A DNA stretch of 39,517 nt from CAYVFC01 sp964450715 (GCA_964450715.1 CAYVFC010000077.1:1-39517); one strand, 5' to 3'; shown: positions 1-9,212, counted from the stretch's first letter. Translations and numbers: made by a program. The notes: generated from the sequence alone by a model not told the origin.

Positions 1-63
1 CCACCGAAACGCAAGAAGAAGAACGAAACGAGATGTGTAGAATCATCAGGGCAAGGCCCGCGC

Positions 64-1137
64 CTACTCCGGACGTACCGCGGCGTGAGCGATGGAGACG
101 AAACGGCCCTCGGCCCGCAGCCCGATGGCCGCGAAGCGGCGGCCCTCGGCCGGGAGCTGCTTCGCGGTCCAGTCGCCCTGCTCGGATACCGGGCCGTGTT
201 CCCAGGTCTCGGTTCGAACGACGCTCTCAGGGTCCGGCGTCACGCAGATCACTCGGACGGTCAGCTCACCCGGCTGCTTCAGCACCGCTCTGGCTCGCCG
301 CAGCCCTTCGGAGCTCACCTGCCAGCTCACGTTCAGGCCGTCGGAGCCTTCCGCCCGGTAATCGACCCGGTTGTCGGGTCCCGGCATTCCCACCTGGAAC
401 ACGTCGGGCGAGAGCATCCCCACCGCGGTGTGGCGCTCGGCGATCGCCTCGCCCCGCCTCGCCCTGTCGGCCTCGGCGCGCAGCACCGCGTCGTCGGGCG
501 CGGCCGCCCTTAGCTCTTCGTAGATGGCGAGCGCGAGCCCGCGATGCCCTTGCTCGGTCAACACCTGGGCCATGCCGCGGTTGCGCGGCGGTTGCTCGAT
601 AAAGCGCCGCGTGAGGGGCTCTACCGGCGAAGCCGGCTCGACGGGGGAGGCGGGAAAAGCGGGGGGGGTCGGGGAGGGGGGCTCGGCCGGAAAGGCGGCC
701 TGGGCCGGATCGAGCTCCAAGATGGTCGGGGAGGCCGAGGCGATCACGCCGTGCCGGGCGTAGTACTCGCTGTCGAAAGGGGAGTCCGGGTAGCGGGCGT
801 ATGGCGTCGACTGTGCCGACCGTGAGGAAGCCGGTCGCGGGGGCCAGGTGGAAAGCCGGCGCGCCACCTCGGGCAGCCGCCGGGTGAGGTTGCGCAAGGC
901 TTCCACCTGCGTGGGCGCGGCCGAATGTGCCGCCAGGTAGGCGGCGCCCAGCATCTGCTGGGCCTTGCGCACCGCCGGCAGCTGCGATGCCCGGCGCAGC
1001 CCCTGAAGCCCGCCCGAGGCCACCAGCCGCAGGATGATCTCCGCGCGGGGCAGCGACCCGGGCTCCTCGATGCCCTGCCGCTTCGCCTCGGCTACCAGGC
1101 GTTCGCGCGTCCAACCCGATATACTTTTTATATCCAC
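64..1137 (-). CDS. Rho-N/SAP-like and DUF4912-like protein
   Basis: 357 aa. The first 40 residues (SISGWTRERLVAEAKRQGI onward) resemble the Rho N-terminal/SAP-type helix-extension-helix module. A Pro/Ser-rich linker, a short TPR-like helix pair (around ALAIYEELRAAAPDD) and a C-terminal beta-rich module follow. The C-terminal module (WQVSSEGLRRARAVL ... GRFVSIAHAAV) resembles DUF4912, in which a WEI-like strand precedes an EGLERA helix. DUF4912 has no settled biochemical role. I chose the GTG at 1137 because GAGGAG lies about 9 nt upstream and the Rho-N motif begins right there; the frame runs further upstream, but only antisense through ribF. The start lies inside the last codons of ribF (10-bp overlap), so the two are probably translationally coupled. 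Domain identities are pattern-based inferences. Confidence 0.6.
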   Translation of the reverse strand: MDIKSISGWTRERLVAEAKRQGIEEPGSLPRAEIILRLVASGGLQGLRRASQLPAVRKAQQMLGAAYLAAHSAAPTQVEALRNLTRRLPEVARRLSTWPPRPASSRSAQSTPYARYPDSPFDSEYYARHGVIASASPTILELDPAQAAFPAEPPSPTPPAFPASPVEPASPVEPLTRRFIEQPPRNRGMAQVLTEQGHRGLALAIYEELRAAAPDDAVLRAEADRARRGEAIAERHTAVGMLSPDVFQVGMPGPDNRVDYRAEGSDGLNVSWQVSSEGLRRARAVLKQPGELTVRVICVTPDPESVVRTETWEHGPVSEQGDWTAKQLPAEGRRFAAIGLRAEGRFVSIAHAAVRPE

Positions 1138-2075
1138 GACAGTTTCTCCTCGTCCGCCTCCCGCAGCGCCCGGTGTGCGGACTCGATATCGATCCCGATC
1201 TGCGCGCGCAGCTCTGCCGCGCTCGTGAACGTTCTCTCCTCTCTCAACCGCGCGACGAAGGCGACCCGCAGTCGCGAGCCGTACAGGTCGCCCGCGAAGT
1301 CGAAGAGGTGGACCTCGAGCGAGCGGCCCGAACCAAAGGTGGGCCGGACGCCGAGGTTGGCAACCCCGCGCAGCAACTCCACCGTGTCCGGCTCGATCCG
1401 CCGCGCCGCCACCGCGTACACGCCGTCCGGTGGGTGCAGGACCGGCTCGCAGAGCAGGTTGGCGGTAGGTGCTCCCAGGCCCTTGCCCCTCCCGCAACCC
1501 TCGACCACCTTTCCGGCTAGATCGTGGAAACGGTTGAGATAATGCGCAGCCCGTTCCATCTCCCCCTCGGTCACGGCCCTGCGCACTTCGCTGGAGGAGA
1601 CCTGCCGACCCTCGACCCGCACCGGATCGACCACGATCACCTCGAAGCCGTAGCGCCCGCCCAGCTCCCGCAACGTACCGATGTCACCCGCCCGATCCTT
1701 ACCGAAACGAAAATCGGCCCCCACTACCACCGCCTCGGCCCGCAACTTTTCGATCATGCTGGTCTGCAGGAAACGCTCCGGGCTGAGGGCGGCGAACTCG
1801 GGGCCGAAGGGCTGTACCACCACCTCGTCGGCGCCGACCCGGCGCAACAGGTGCGAACGCCGCTCGACCGTGGTGAGCAGCGGCGGGACGCGTCCGTTCG
1901 CCACCACCTGCGCCGGGTGCGGATCGAAGGTAAGCGCCAGGGTGCGCAGGCCGCCGCCGGCCGCCCGATCGCGGGCGGCGGCGATCAGGGCGCGATGGCC
2001 CAGGTGCACGCCGTCGTAGTTGCCGGGCGCGACCACCGAGGGGCGTGTCGATGATTCGTTCCGCTGGTCTGGCAT
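1128..2075 (-). CDS. ribF: Bifunctional riboflavin kinase / FMN adenylyltransferase
   Basis: 315 aa, the normal RibF length. It makes FMN from riboflavin and then FAD, in the cytoplasm. The N-terminal nucleotidyltransferase domain shows GNYDGVHLGH near residues 18-27 (the HxGH-type motif), TFDPHP, and SSSEVRR in the position of the usual ISST.IR. The C-terminal flavokinase domain shows GKVVEGCGRGKGLGAPTANL-type residues and PPDGVYAV. I chose the ATG at 2075 because the conserved fold begins a few residues later; frames further upstream are antisense to the HEAT gene. Its SD is weak (GGAAAG). A TACAAT -10-like box lies on the minus strand at 2113-2118, with no clear -35. It overlaps the downstream Rho-N/DUF4912-like gene, forming a two-gene unit. 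Confidence 0.95.
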   Translation of the reverse strand: MPDQRNESSTRPSVVAPGNYDGVHLGHRALIAAARDRAAGGGLRTLALTFDPHPAQVVANGRVPPLLTTVERRSHLLRRVGADEVVVQPFGPEFAALSPERFLQTSMIEKLRAEAVVVGADFRFGKDRAGDIGTLRELGGRYGFEVIVVDPVRVEGRQVSSSEVRRAVTEGEMERAAHYLNRFHDLAGKVVEGCGRGKGLGAPTANLLCEPVLHPPDGVYAVAARRIEPDTVELLRGVANLGVRPTFGSGRSLEVHLFDFAGDLYGSRLRVAFVARLREERTFTSAAELRAQIGIDIESAHRALREADEEKLSWI

Positions 2076-2147
2076 CGAGCCGGTGCTTTCCACTCGCCGT
2101 TCGTAGGCGCCATTGTATGCGTTCGAAACAGACCCGTATAGGATAAG

Positions 2148-4169
2148 ATGCGCCGGGAGCAAGCCGTGCGGGCACCAGGGTTCAAGATGGAGCTGGCGCT
2201 TCTTTTCGCGCTGGCGGCGGCCTCGCCCGCCGCCGGGCAGAGCTGGCTGGACGCCCCGGTCGGGCTGCGTCCTTCGCCGGTCGAGAAGGGCGCGCCGCTC
2301 GATATGCGGATCAAAGCCGTAAAGGCGCTCGGCCGGCACGCCGAAGGGGCGGACGCCGTCGAGCTGCTGCTCGGCATCTTGCAGGAACGGCCCGAGCCCG
2401 AGTCCGAGTTCGTCCGCGAGGTCCTGCTGGCGCTCGCGCGCCTGCGCTCGCCCATGGCAGTGCCGGCTCTACGCGAGGGGCTCGAAAAGGGCGAGGGGGA
2501 TCCGGAGCTCATCCTGCTGGCGCTGGCCGCCAGCGGCGAGCGCGAGGCGGCCGAGGCGCTGGTAGGGGCGCTCGACAGGCCGGAGCTCGCTGACCAGGCC
2601 GGCGAGGCGCTGGAGCGTATGGGCGCGGCGGCGGTTGCGCCGCTGCTCGACCGGTTAGGAAGCGCGGGGGCCGGGCGCGCGGCGCGGGTATTGGGCGCCA
2701 TCGGTGACCCGGCCGCGTTTCCCGCGCTGATCCGCGAGCTGGGCGCCGCAGAGAGCGAGAGGCGGCTGGCCGCGCTGGGGGCGCTCGAAGAGCTGGGGGA
2801 CGAGCGAGCGGGCCCCGCCGTAGGCCGGTTGCTCGAACGCGAGCAGGAGCAGGACGTACGGCAGGCGGCCCTGGAAGCGCTCGGCCGGGTAGGCACGGCG
2901 GGTCAGGTGCCCCTGCTGCGCCGGCTGGTCGAAGGCGATCATCCGGGCGAGGCGCTCATCGCCCTGCGCGCGTTGCTCGAGGTCGATGCCGACAGCGCCC
3001 GACCTGGGCTGGAAAGCCGGCTGCGCTCCGATGACCAGAGCGCGCGAGAGGCCGCGCTCGGCGTGCTGCTGCAGAGCCCCGGACCGGCTACTATCCCCTT
3101 GTTGGTGTACGCTTTGGAGAAGGGGTGGCGCGAGCGCGAGGTGGCGTCAGCCCTGGCCGCGATCGCCGACGGCCAGGGGCTTCGCGCGCTGGTCGACCGG
3201 CTGGCCGGTACGCCTCAGAGGGTGGGCACGGCAGCGCTGGCCGTCGCGCTCGGCCTGCGCAGGTGGCGCTTCGCCCTGGATGCGACCGAACGGGCCTCGG
3301 CCCTGCGGCTGGTGCGGCGGGCAAAGGGCGAACAGCGCGGGATACTCGCGCGCTCTCTGGCCAGGGACCCGGAGGTTGCGGAAGAGCTGTACGAGGCCTT
3401 GCGCTCGGAGGACGCGCGCACCAGGGCGGTCGCCGCGCACGGTATCGGACTGCTGGGCCACGGTGTACGGGCCGACGAGTTGGTACGGGCGCTGCGGCAG
3501 GAGAGCGATCCCGAGGCCTTCCGGCGCCTGGCCACGGCCGCGTTCGATCTGGGCATCGACGTCCCGGCCGTCGCCGCAGGCTGGCTCTCCGATCGGGCAA
3601 CCGCGCCCGAGGCCCTGCTTCTGGCCGCGCGTTCGGCGCCCGTCGCCTCACCGGCCCGCAGAGCTCGTCTGGCGGTGGCGCTAAGACGCGCACTGCGCTC
3701 GCGAAACGAGGGACCCCGCTGCCGGGCGGCTGCCGCGCTCGGCCTGGCCTTGATGCGGGAGCGAAGCGCTCACCGGGCTCTGCGGGCCGCGCTCGACGAC
3801 GGGTCGCCGCGGGTACGGTTGGCGGCGGTTCGCGCGCTTTGGTTTCTGGATGCGCCGGGGTGGGGCGAGACCCTGAAACGACACGCGGCGGTGGAGCGGG
3901 ACAGGGAGGTCCGGGGCGAGGCCCTGCGGGCGCTTCTGGCGCTCGACCGCGGGTATAGACAGCAGTCATTGCTGCTCCGGGGAGAGCAGAGCCTCTATCT
4001 ACGGCTGACCCTCTCGCCCGGGCTCGACCCGCATGCCGTGCTGGTGGACCTGTTGCCGGCCGACGGCCGCTGGCTTCGGTTCCGACCCGCTCCCGATGGT
4101 TGGCTGCTGGTCGCCGATCTGCCTCCCGGCTCCGTCGAGGTGCGGATGGTCGATTCCCACGCGCGTTAA
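2148..4169 (+). CDS. Secreted HEAT-repeat protein
   Basis: 673 aa. A short N-terminal export signal (hydrophobic MELALLFALAAASPAAGQ, preceded by a basic stretch) is followed by about 550 residues of alpha-helical HEAT/PBS-lyase-type repeats. Recurring units read like AVPALREGLEKG, AAVAPLLDRLG, AAFPALIRELG and VRLAAVRALWFLD. The last 70 residues are non-repetitive, with beta-like strands. HEAT solenoids are protein-binding scaffolds; no catalytic motif is visible. I kept the start at 2148 because AGGATAAG sits just upstream; ATG 2187, with a poorer CAGGG, would give a shorter signal peptide. It is divergent from ribF across 72 bp. The 3' gap to xseB is 77 bp with no clear terminator. The exact role is unknown. 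Confidence 0.8.
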   Translation: MRREQAVRAPGFKMELALLFALAAASPAAGQSWLDAPVGLRPSPVEKGAPLDMRIKAVKALGRHAEGADAVELLLGILQERPEPESEFVREVLLALARLRSPMAVPALREGLEKGEGDPELILLALAASGEREAAEALVGALDRPELADQAGEALERMGAAAVAPLLDRLGSAGAGRAARVLGAIGDPAAFPALIRELGAAESERRLAALGALEELGDERAGPAVGRLLEREQEQDVRQAALEALGRVGTAGQVPLLRRLVEGDHPGEALIALRALLEVDADSARPGLESRLRSDDQSAREAALGVLLQSPGPATIPLLVYALEKGWREREVASALAAIADGQGLRALVDRLAGTPQRVGTAALAVALGLRRWRFALDATERASALRLVRRAKGEQRGILARSLARDPEVAEELYEALRSEDARTRAVAAHGIGLLGHGVRADELVRALRQESDPEAFRRLATAAFDLGIDVPAVAAGWLSDRATAPEALLLAARSAPVASPARRARLAVALRRALRSRNEGPRCRAAAALGLALMRERSAHRALRAALDDGSPRVRLAAVRALWFLDAPGWGETLKRHAAVERDREVRGEALRALLALDRGYRQQSLLLRGEQSLYLRLTLSPGLDPHAVLVDLLPADGRWLRFRPAPDGWLLVADLPPGSVEVRMVDSHAR

Positions 4170-4246
4170 TATTAAAAGGTGAATCCGTACAAACGGTTGA
4201 CCGCCGGTAGCCGACTCAGGCATCGTTATGGCCAGGAGGTTGAACG

Positions 4247-4519
4247 ATGGGTTCGAAAGCGGCCCCGCAACGGCCCCAGGAGCAAAGCGAGCTTTCCTTC
4301 GAGGCGCTGCTCGACCGCCTGCAAGGGGTCGTAGACCGGCTCGAGCAGGGGGATACCCCCCTAGAAGAGGCGCTCGCGACCTATGAGCAAGGAGTGCGCC
4401 TTTCGCGCCTGGCGGCTCGCCGCCTCGACGAGGCGGAACGGCGCATCGAGGTGCTCATGAACGAAACCGAGGACGGGGTGCAGACGCGCCCGCTAGAGAA
4501 GGAGACCGACGCCCGATGA
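4247..4519 (+). CDS. xseB: Exodeoxyribonuclease VII small subunit
   Basis: 90 aa. The core LSFEALLDRLQGVVDRLEQGD.PLEEALATYEQGVRLSRL matches the XseB family closely: a short helical hairpin that binds the XseA C-terminus and is needed for single-strand exonuclease VII activity in DNA repair. A strong SD (AGGAGG, 7 nt before ATG) fixes the start. The stop overlaps the next ATG by 4 bp (ATGA), so translation is probably coupled to the PilZ gene. The large subunit gene xseA and the common neighbours ispA and dxs are not in this window. The link with a PilZ protein is unusual. Confidence 0.93.
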   Translation: MGSKAAPQRPQEQSELSFEALLDRLQGVVDRLEQGDTPLEEALATYEQGVRLSRLAARRLDEAERRIEVLMNETEDGVQTRPLEKETDAR

Positions 4520-5910
4520 GCGAACCGCTTACGGTCAGAACTTCTTTCAACAACATATCCGAGCTCGCCCAGGGATACGTCAACCGGGTGACCGCGGAAC
4601 AGCTCATCCTACCCGCTCCCGCGCCCCTGGCCGAAGGCGACTGGTTGCAGTTCATCGTCATCCTCCAGGAAGGAACGCCCGCCTTTGCCGGCGTGGGCCG
4701 CTGCATCAAGGTAGCCGACCGCGGGCAGCGCGCGGACCCGGAGTCCCGCTACGAGCTTATACTGGATTCGCTCGGTTTCGAGGACGACTCCAGGGCGGTC
4801 TTCGAGCACATGGTCATCGTTCGCGACGCGATGCTCGGCCCGCAGCAGGAGGTCGCGCGTTCGCAATCGCAGCCGGAGAGCGAACCGCAGGCAGAGCCCC
4901 CGATCGAGGAACAACTCGCGGTAGAGGCGGAGGCACCGCCCGAGGCCGCGGAGCAGGAGCAGCTGTCGATCGGCGATGGGCAGGATACGATGCCCGAAGT
5001 AGTAGAAGCGGTCTTACCCGAGCTTGAGGCGGAAGCCCATGCCGAACCCGCGGAAGAGACACCGGTCGAGCCAGAGCTCGCCGTCGTTGACGCAGAAGAG
5101 GACGAAGACGACCTGCAGCAGCTCGAGGCCGAAACCCTGCAATCCGACGAGCAGTCGGAGCAGCAGCAGCTCGAGCCCGAGCCGGAAGCGGCACAGCCGG
5201 CGTACGTATCAGAGCCGCCGGCGCCATCCGAGCCGGCGCCTTCGGGGCCGGTACCTTCGGAGCCGGTACCTTCGGAGCCGGTACCTTTCGAGCCGGCGCC
5301 ATCCGAGCCGGCGGTCGCTGCCTCCCCGGAGCAGCCGCCTTCGGGAACCATCCTGACTCGGCGAGCGATAGCCTGGTTCTGGCAACCTCAACCGGGCGCC
5401 GAAGTCGCGTCCTACCCGGCTGGCGGTCTGTTCGAGTACGGGAGCGACATGCTGCCCGTACCGGCGAGCCCGCCCCGCCCCGAGCTGGACCCATCGCTCT
5501 GGGTCCGGCCGGCGCCGCGCGCCAGGGGGGCGGCCCAGTCCCTGCCCGCCGGAGCGGTCTCGCAACCGCCGGTGGCTCCCTCCGTTCCGCCGCGGGTATC
5601 GTCCCAGCCGCCTCCGATTCCCTCTTCGCCGCCGAGCACGGCTTCGGTGCCGCCGGTCGATGAAGCGCCCCGCGAGGCGGCGTTCGCGAGCGAGCCACCG
5701 GGCGAGGACGAGGTAACGCTCGCTTCATACGAGGAGGCCGAGCCTTTCCCCGAAGAGCTGACCAGCGACGATATCGCGGAGGAGGATGCGGGAGGTATGA
5801 ATGCCCCGCAGGCGGCCGAGTGGGAGCCGGTCGACGATATCGACGGGACGGTTTCGCAGTCGGAGGAGGGCGGACTAGCCGACGCGTCCGATGACCCCGA
5901 TAAAGAATAG
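4516..5910 (+). CDS. PilZ-type (TIGR02266-like) protein with long acidic/proline tail
   Basis: 464 aa. Residues 1 to about 115 form a PilZ-like beta-barrel of the myxobacterial paralogous type (VRTSFNNISELAQGYVNRVT ... GVGRCIKVAD ... YELILDSLGFEDDSR). The canonical RxxxR c-di-GMP motif is not obvious at the N-terminus, so nucleotide binding is uncertain. The remaining 350 residues are low complexity: Glu/Gln-rich, then Pro/Ser-rich with a perfect-period pentapeptide tract, and an acidic C-terminus. No membrane segment is seen, so it is probably cytoplasmic. It starts within xseB (4-bp overlap) and its 3' end overlaps the OmpA gene start by 20 bp. Confidence 0.7.
   Translation: MSEPLTVRTSFNNISELAQGYVNRVTAEQLILPAPAPLAEGDWLQFIVILQEGTPAFAGVGRCIKVADRGQRADPESRYELILDSLGFEDDSRAVFEHMVIVRDAMLGPQQEVARSQSQPESEPQAEPPIEEQLAVEAEAPPEAAEQEQLSIGDGQDTMPEVVEAVLPELEAEAHAEPAEETPVEPELAVVDAEEDEDDLQQLEAETLQSDEQSEQQQLEPEPEAAQPAYVSEPPAPSEPAPSGPVPSEPVPSEPVPFEPAPSEPAVAASPEQPPSGTILTRRAIAWFWQPQPGAEVASYPAGGLFEYGSDMLPVPASPPRPELDPSLWVRPAPRARGAAQSLPAGAVSQPPVAPSVPPRVSSQPPPIPSSPPSTASVPPVDEAPREAAFASEPPGEDEVTLASYEEAEPFPEELTSDDIAEEDAGGMNAPQAAEWEPVDDIDGTVSQSEEGGLADASDDPDKE
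5221..5310 (+). repeat. Six-copy 15-bp in-frame tandem repeat
   Basis: Six consecutive 15-bp units of the form G(C/T)(G/A)CC(A/T)TC(C/G)GAGCCG encode the pentapeptides APSEP, APSGP, VPSEP, VPSEP, VPFEP and APSEP in the disordered tail of the PilZ protein. Two central units are identical, which suggests recent slippage. The unit length is a multiple of three, so copy-number change would keep the frame. Confidence 0.9.
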
Positions 5911-8251
5911 CCGATCTTTCCGCAGCAGGGACGAAACGCGGGCGCGGCGCGGTACACGCGTCCTGCAATGGTGGTCGGCTCTGCTACTGTTGTCCTACCT
6001 CTTCTCGATCCCCGCGATGGCGCAGGACGACTTCGAAGACTCGTTCGACGAGTTCGACGAGTTCGACGAGGCCGATGAGCCGGTAGATGAGACGCCCGCG
6101 GACGAAGCCGCGCAGGCGGCGGCCGCAGGCGTCGACTCCGAGGAGGGGAGAGAGCAGCGCTTCCGGCTGCACGGCACCCTGGACGGAAACACCGGCGGTG
6201 TCTGGACGGTCGACGCGGGCTCGGCGCCGGCCGGCACCTTTCGCACCCAGCTAGCGCTCGATTTCTTTGTCGCCGACGGCTATCTGGAGCCGGAAGATAC
6301 AAACGACTACCTGGGCGGCGCGCTGTCGGTGAGCTGGTCCGCGCTCGACTTCCTCGAGGTCTATGCCTCTATCACCAGCAGCGCGAACGCCAACAACAAG
6401 GAGCAGCCGTCCCTATTCCAGGTGCTGGGGGACACCACCTTCGGGGCCAAGGGCTTCTACCCGGTCGACGACTGGGTGACGCTGGGCGGCGGATTCCGGA
6501 TCGAGTTGCTGAACTCGGTCGGCGGTATCGGCCCGTCCATGAAGGGAACCGGCGTCGGGCTCCGCGCCAATGCCTCGGCCGATTTTCGCCGGGTCGAGGG
6601 AGGCGGTCCGCCGCTGATTACGCGCTTCAATGTCGACTACTTTTTCGACAACTCCTCCAACGTCATCGAAGAGATCGAGCAAGAACGGTTCGAGGGCATC
6701 GATACCCCCTACCAGAACTCGGCCTACGAGTTTCGCCACCTGCTCTCGCGAGTGGAGCGGTTTGCGCTGGGCATCAACCGAGTGGACCTGCTGACCCTCG
6801 CCCTGGGACTGGAGGCCCCGCTAACCGCGGCCACCGATTTCCATCTACATCCGTTGCTCGAGTGGCGCCTGGGCATACCGGTCAACCGACAGGGATACGA
6901 CTGCCTGTACGAGGAGACGGATGTCCAGTTCGGAGGGGACAGCTGCCTGGAGCGCGCGGGCGCGGCCGCTTTTCCCCAGACGCTAACCCTGGGACTTCGC
7001 GTTTTTCCGCCGTTACGCGGCGTGGCGCTGCTAGCCGCGGTCGACATCGGTTTGACCGGAACCCGAGACTTCGTGAGAGAGCTGGCGCCGAACAAGCCCT
7101 ACGACGTGATCTTCGCGCTCTCTTTCGCCTACGACGCCCGTTCGATGCCGAGCGCGAGCGCGGAGCCGGAGGTACGCGAGGTCCCGGTAGTGCGTCCGGC
7201 GCTTGCTCGCACGACACGGATTCGCGGCCAGGTGATAGAGGAGGGCACGGGCGCTGTAGTGGCCGGCGCCGTGGTACGCTATCCCGGACGCGACCTCAGC
7301 GCCCAGCAGGCGGACGAGCAGGGGCGTTTCATGAGCTATGCGCTCGATCCCGGAGAGATCGATCTGGAGATATCCCATCCTGATTACGAGACCGGGACCT
7401 GCAAGACCACGATTCCGGATGAGCCGGTCGCCGGCGCGGACGCGCAAGCGGAAGCGCACGCCTCGCTCACCATGGATGATTTCACGGCCGAGCCCGACGC
7501 TGCCGAGCCCGCGACCGAGCCCGAGCCCGGGGCATCGGAAACGGAGCAAGCGGACGGTTCCGCGGCAGACGCGTCTGCGCCAGAGCCCCGCGAAATCGAG
7601 CTCACCTGCGCGATCAGACCGTTACCGCGCAAGGCGACCTTGAAGGGTGTGGTGATCGGCTCCTCGGGGCTCCCGCTGGCAGGGGCCGCGGTGCAGCTCG
7701 AGGGTCCGCAGCCGGCCAGCGCCGTTTCCGGGATGTCGGGCGACTTCGCGTTCGCGCAGGTCGCCCCCGGGTCGTACACCTTGCGGGTGGAGGCCGACGG
7801 AGCTTTCGTCAAGAAACAGCCGGTCGAGCTGCTGGCGAACGAGACCACCTCGGTACGGGTGGAGGTTTTGGAGAAACCGGCGCGCTCGCTGGTTCGCGTG
7901 ACCTCGCGCGAGATCCGCTTGAGGCGCAAGATTGCGTTCCAGGCCAGTACGGCGGAGATCAATCCGTCCAGCAACATCCTGCTGGCCGAGATCGCGGACG
8001 TCATGGTGCGCCAGCCCGAGATCGGCCTGGTGGAGATCGGGGTACACACCGACAACCAGGGCAGCTCGTCGCGCAACCTGGAGATCTCGCAGCAGCGCGC
8101 GGAGGCGGTACGCATGCGTCTGATCGAGAACGGGGTATCGCCGGCGCGCCTGGAAGCGAAAGGTTACGGCGCGGAGCGGCCGCTGGTGCCCAACCTGACC
8201 CCCTCCAACCGGGCGCGCAACCGCCGGGTGGAGCTGAAGATCAAGCAGTAA
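5891..8251 (+). CDS. Outer-membrane OmpA-family protein with carboxypeptidase-regulatory-like domains
   Basis: 786 aa. A signal peptide (hydrophobic core WWSALLLLSYLFSIPAMA) is followed by an acidic D/E/F repeat. The domains in order are a beta-rich, probably outer-membrane barrel region (about 65-430), a carboxypeptidase-regulatory-like domain (TRIRGQVIEEGTGAVVAGA, about 435-510), an acidic Ala/Pro linker, and a second such domain (KATLKGVVIGSSGLPLAGA, about 580-660). A C-terminal OmpA peptidoglycan-binding domain (VEIGVHTDNQGSSSRN ... SNRARNRRVELKI) ends the protein. It should anchor the outer membrane to the cell wall. The ATG at 5891 lies inside the PilZ gene with no good SD close by, so coupled translation is likely. 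Its 3' end overlaps the convergent matrixin gene by 11 bp. Confidence 0.88.
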   Translation: MTPIKNSRSFRSRDETRARRGTRVLQWWSALLLLSYLFSIPAMAQDDFEDSFDEFDEFDEADEPVDETPADEAAQAAAAGVDSEEGREQRFRLHGTLDGNTGGVWTVDAGSAPAGTFRTQLALDFFVADGYLEPEDTNDYLGGALSVSWSALDFLEVYASITSSANANNKEQPSLFQVLGDTTFGAKGFYPVDDWVTLGGGFRIELLNSVGGIGPSMKGTGVGLRANASADFRRVEGGGPPLITRFNVDYFFDNSSNVIEEIEQERFEGIDTPYQNSAYEFRHLLSRVERFALGINRVDLLTLALGLEAPLTAATDFHLHPLLEWRLGIPVNRQGYDCLYEETDVQFGGDSCLERAGAAAFPQTLTLGLRVFPPLRGVALLAAVDIGLTGTRDFVRELAPNKPYDVIFALSFAYDARSMPSASAEPEVREVPVVRPALARTTRIRGQVIEEGTGAVVAGAVVRYPGRDLSAQQADEQGRFMSYALDPGEIDLEISHPDYETGTCKTTIPDEPVAGADAQAEAHASLTMDDFTAEPDAAEPATEPEPGASETEQADGSAADASAPEPREIELTCAIRPLPRKATLKGVVIGSSGLPLAGAAVQLEGPQPASAVSGMSGDFAFAQVAPGSYTLRVEADGAFVKKQPVELLANETTSVRVEVLEKPARSLVRVTSREIRLRRKIAFQASTAEINPSSNILLAEIADVMVRQPEIGLVEIGVHTDNQGSSSRNLEISQQRAEAVRMRLIENGVSPARLEAKGYGAERPLVPNLTPSNRARNRRVELKIKQ

Positions 8252-9212
8252 GCGCGGGCCGCCGTCGCAGCAGGATGGCCGCCGGCAACAGCGCGGCGAG
8301 TATCCAGGGCCAGCTGCTGTCGTCGCCGGGGCTCCCGGCCGCCCGGCAACCGCAGCCATTCGCGGCTTGCGGTTCGTAGCACTGCAAGCTCTTACCGTTG
8401 CGCGGGGCGAAGTCGCACTGCTCGGGAAGGGATCCGGGTGGATAGATCGCGCAAATCCCCTCGATGTCGTCCGCTTCCAGGGTGCGCTTGGACAGGTCGC
8501 GCGTCTCGGCCTGGAAGCGCATGACCGACCGCAGGTCCTCCGAATGGCCGAGGCCCAGGAAGTGGCCCGCCTCGTGGGTGACGACGTTCTGGATGTCCAC
8601 CAGGCCGTCCACCGCGCAGAGAGGCAGCTCGCCCGCACGGGTCTCGATCGGCGCCGGACAGATGCCGAACTTGCCCAGAATCCCCTCGAGCTCCGGGTCC
8701 TCGTTCATCTCCATGTCCACATCCAGGATCTCGCCGGTTGCCTTGTCGTGCCAGACCGAGGTGAGCGCAAATGCCTCGGGCGGGTTGCCGCGGTCCAGCC
8801 AGTCGCTTACGAAAGCGATCGAGTTCAGGTTGGGGCCGTCGGGGTTGTGCTGCGGAACGCTGCATCGGGAGAGATCCTTCAGCCGCTCGATCTCGATCTC
8901 GATCGGCACGCCCTGGCAGCGAACCGAGGTCCAGGAGTCGAACGAAGCGTCGATAGCGTTGAGTATCTCTTGTAACGGGGGATCGTCCGACGCGCTCGGG
9001 TAGACGGCATAGGATATACAGCGCCGCTTCCAGGTCAGCGGGATGCCCCCCTCCGAGCACGAGTATCCGGCCACCGCCTCGCCCGCTTTGAGCCGACAGT
9101 ATGCGAGAGCCGTGGTCGGCGCGCTCGAGCAGAGCAATACCGCCCAGGCCAGCGCCGGTGCGATCAGCGCCGCCGGAAAGCGGAGGATCCCGGGGTGGGG
9201 CTCAGCGGTCAT
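8241..9212 (-). CDS. Secreted matrixin-like zinc metalloprotease with MYXO-CTERM-like tag
   Basis: 323 aa. Signal peptide to about residue 37. The zinc motif HEAGHFLGLGH (213-223) and the following Met-turn SVM (about 229-231) are those of M10/metzincin proteases. Several Cys residues suggest disulfides outside the cytoplasm. The C-terminus carries a Cys-Gly-Cys (NGCGCRAAG), then a Trp/Leu/Ala hydrophobic span and RRR. This is the layout of MYXO-CTERM tags, which in myxobacteria are thought to be processed by a myxosortase and to lead to surface display. GGAG lies 4 nt upstream of the ATG. The ATG overlaps the upstream gene by 11 bp, indicating an operon with it. The substrate is unknown. Confidence 0.85.
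   Translation of the reverse strand: MTAEPHPGILRFPAALIAPALAWAVLLCSSAPTTALAYCRLKAGEAVAGYSCSEGGIPLTWKRRCISYAVYPSASDDPPLQEILNAIDASFDSWTSVRCQGVPIEIEIERLKDLSRCSVPQHNPDGPNLNSIAFVSDWLDRGNPPEAFALTSVWHDKATGEILDVDMEMNEDPELEGILGKFGICPAPIETRAGELPLCAVDGLVDIQNVVTHEAGHFLGLGHSEDLRSVMRFQAETRDLSKRTLEADDIEGICAIYPPGSLPEQCDFAPRNGKSLQCYEPQAANGCGCRAAGSPGDDSSWPWILAALLPAAILLRRRPALTA

Noticed and set aside
1..63. Possible end or start of another gene at the left edge
   Set aside because: It is too short to show a domain; a minus-strand ATG at 46 has no convincing SD or recognisable start of a family.
5221..5310. CRISPR-like array
   Set aside because: The repeats are contiguous 15-bp coding units with no spacers.
4814..5968. 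Long open frame on the minus strand opposite the PilZ gene
   Set aside because: It is Arg/Pro/Ala-rich with no family resemblance and arises from high GC opposite a repetitive coding region; the plus-strand gene has overlaps, an SD and a PilZ domain.
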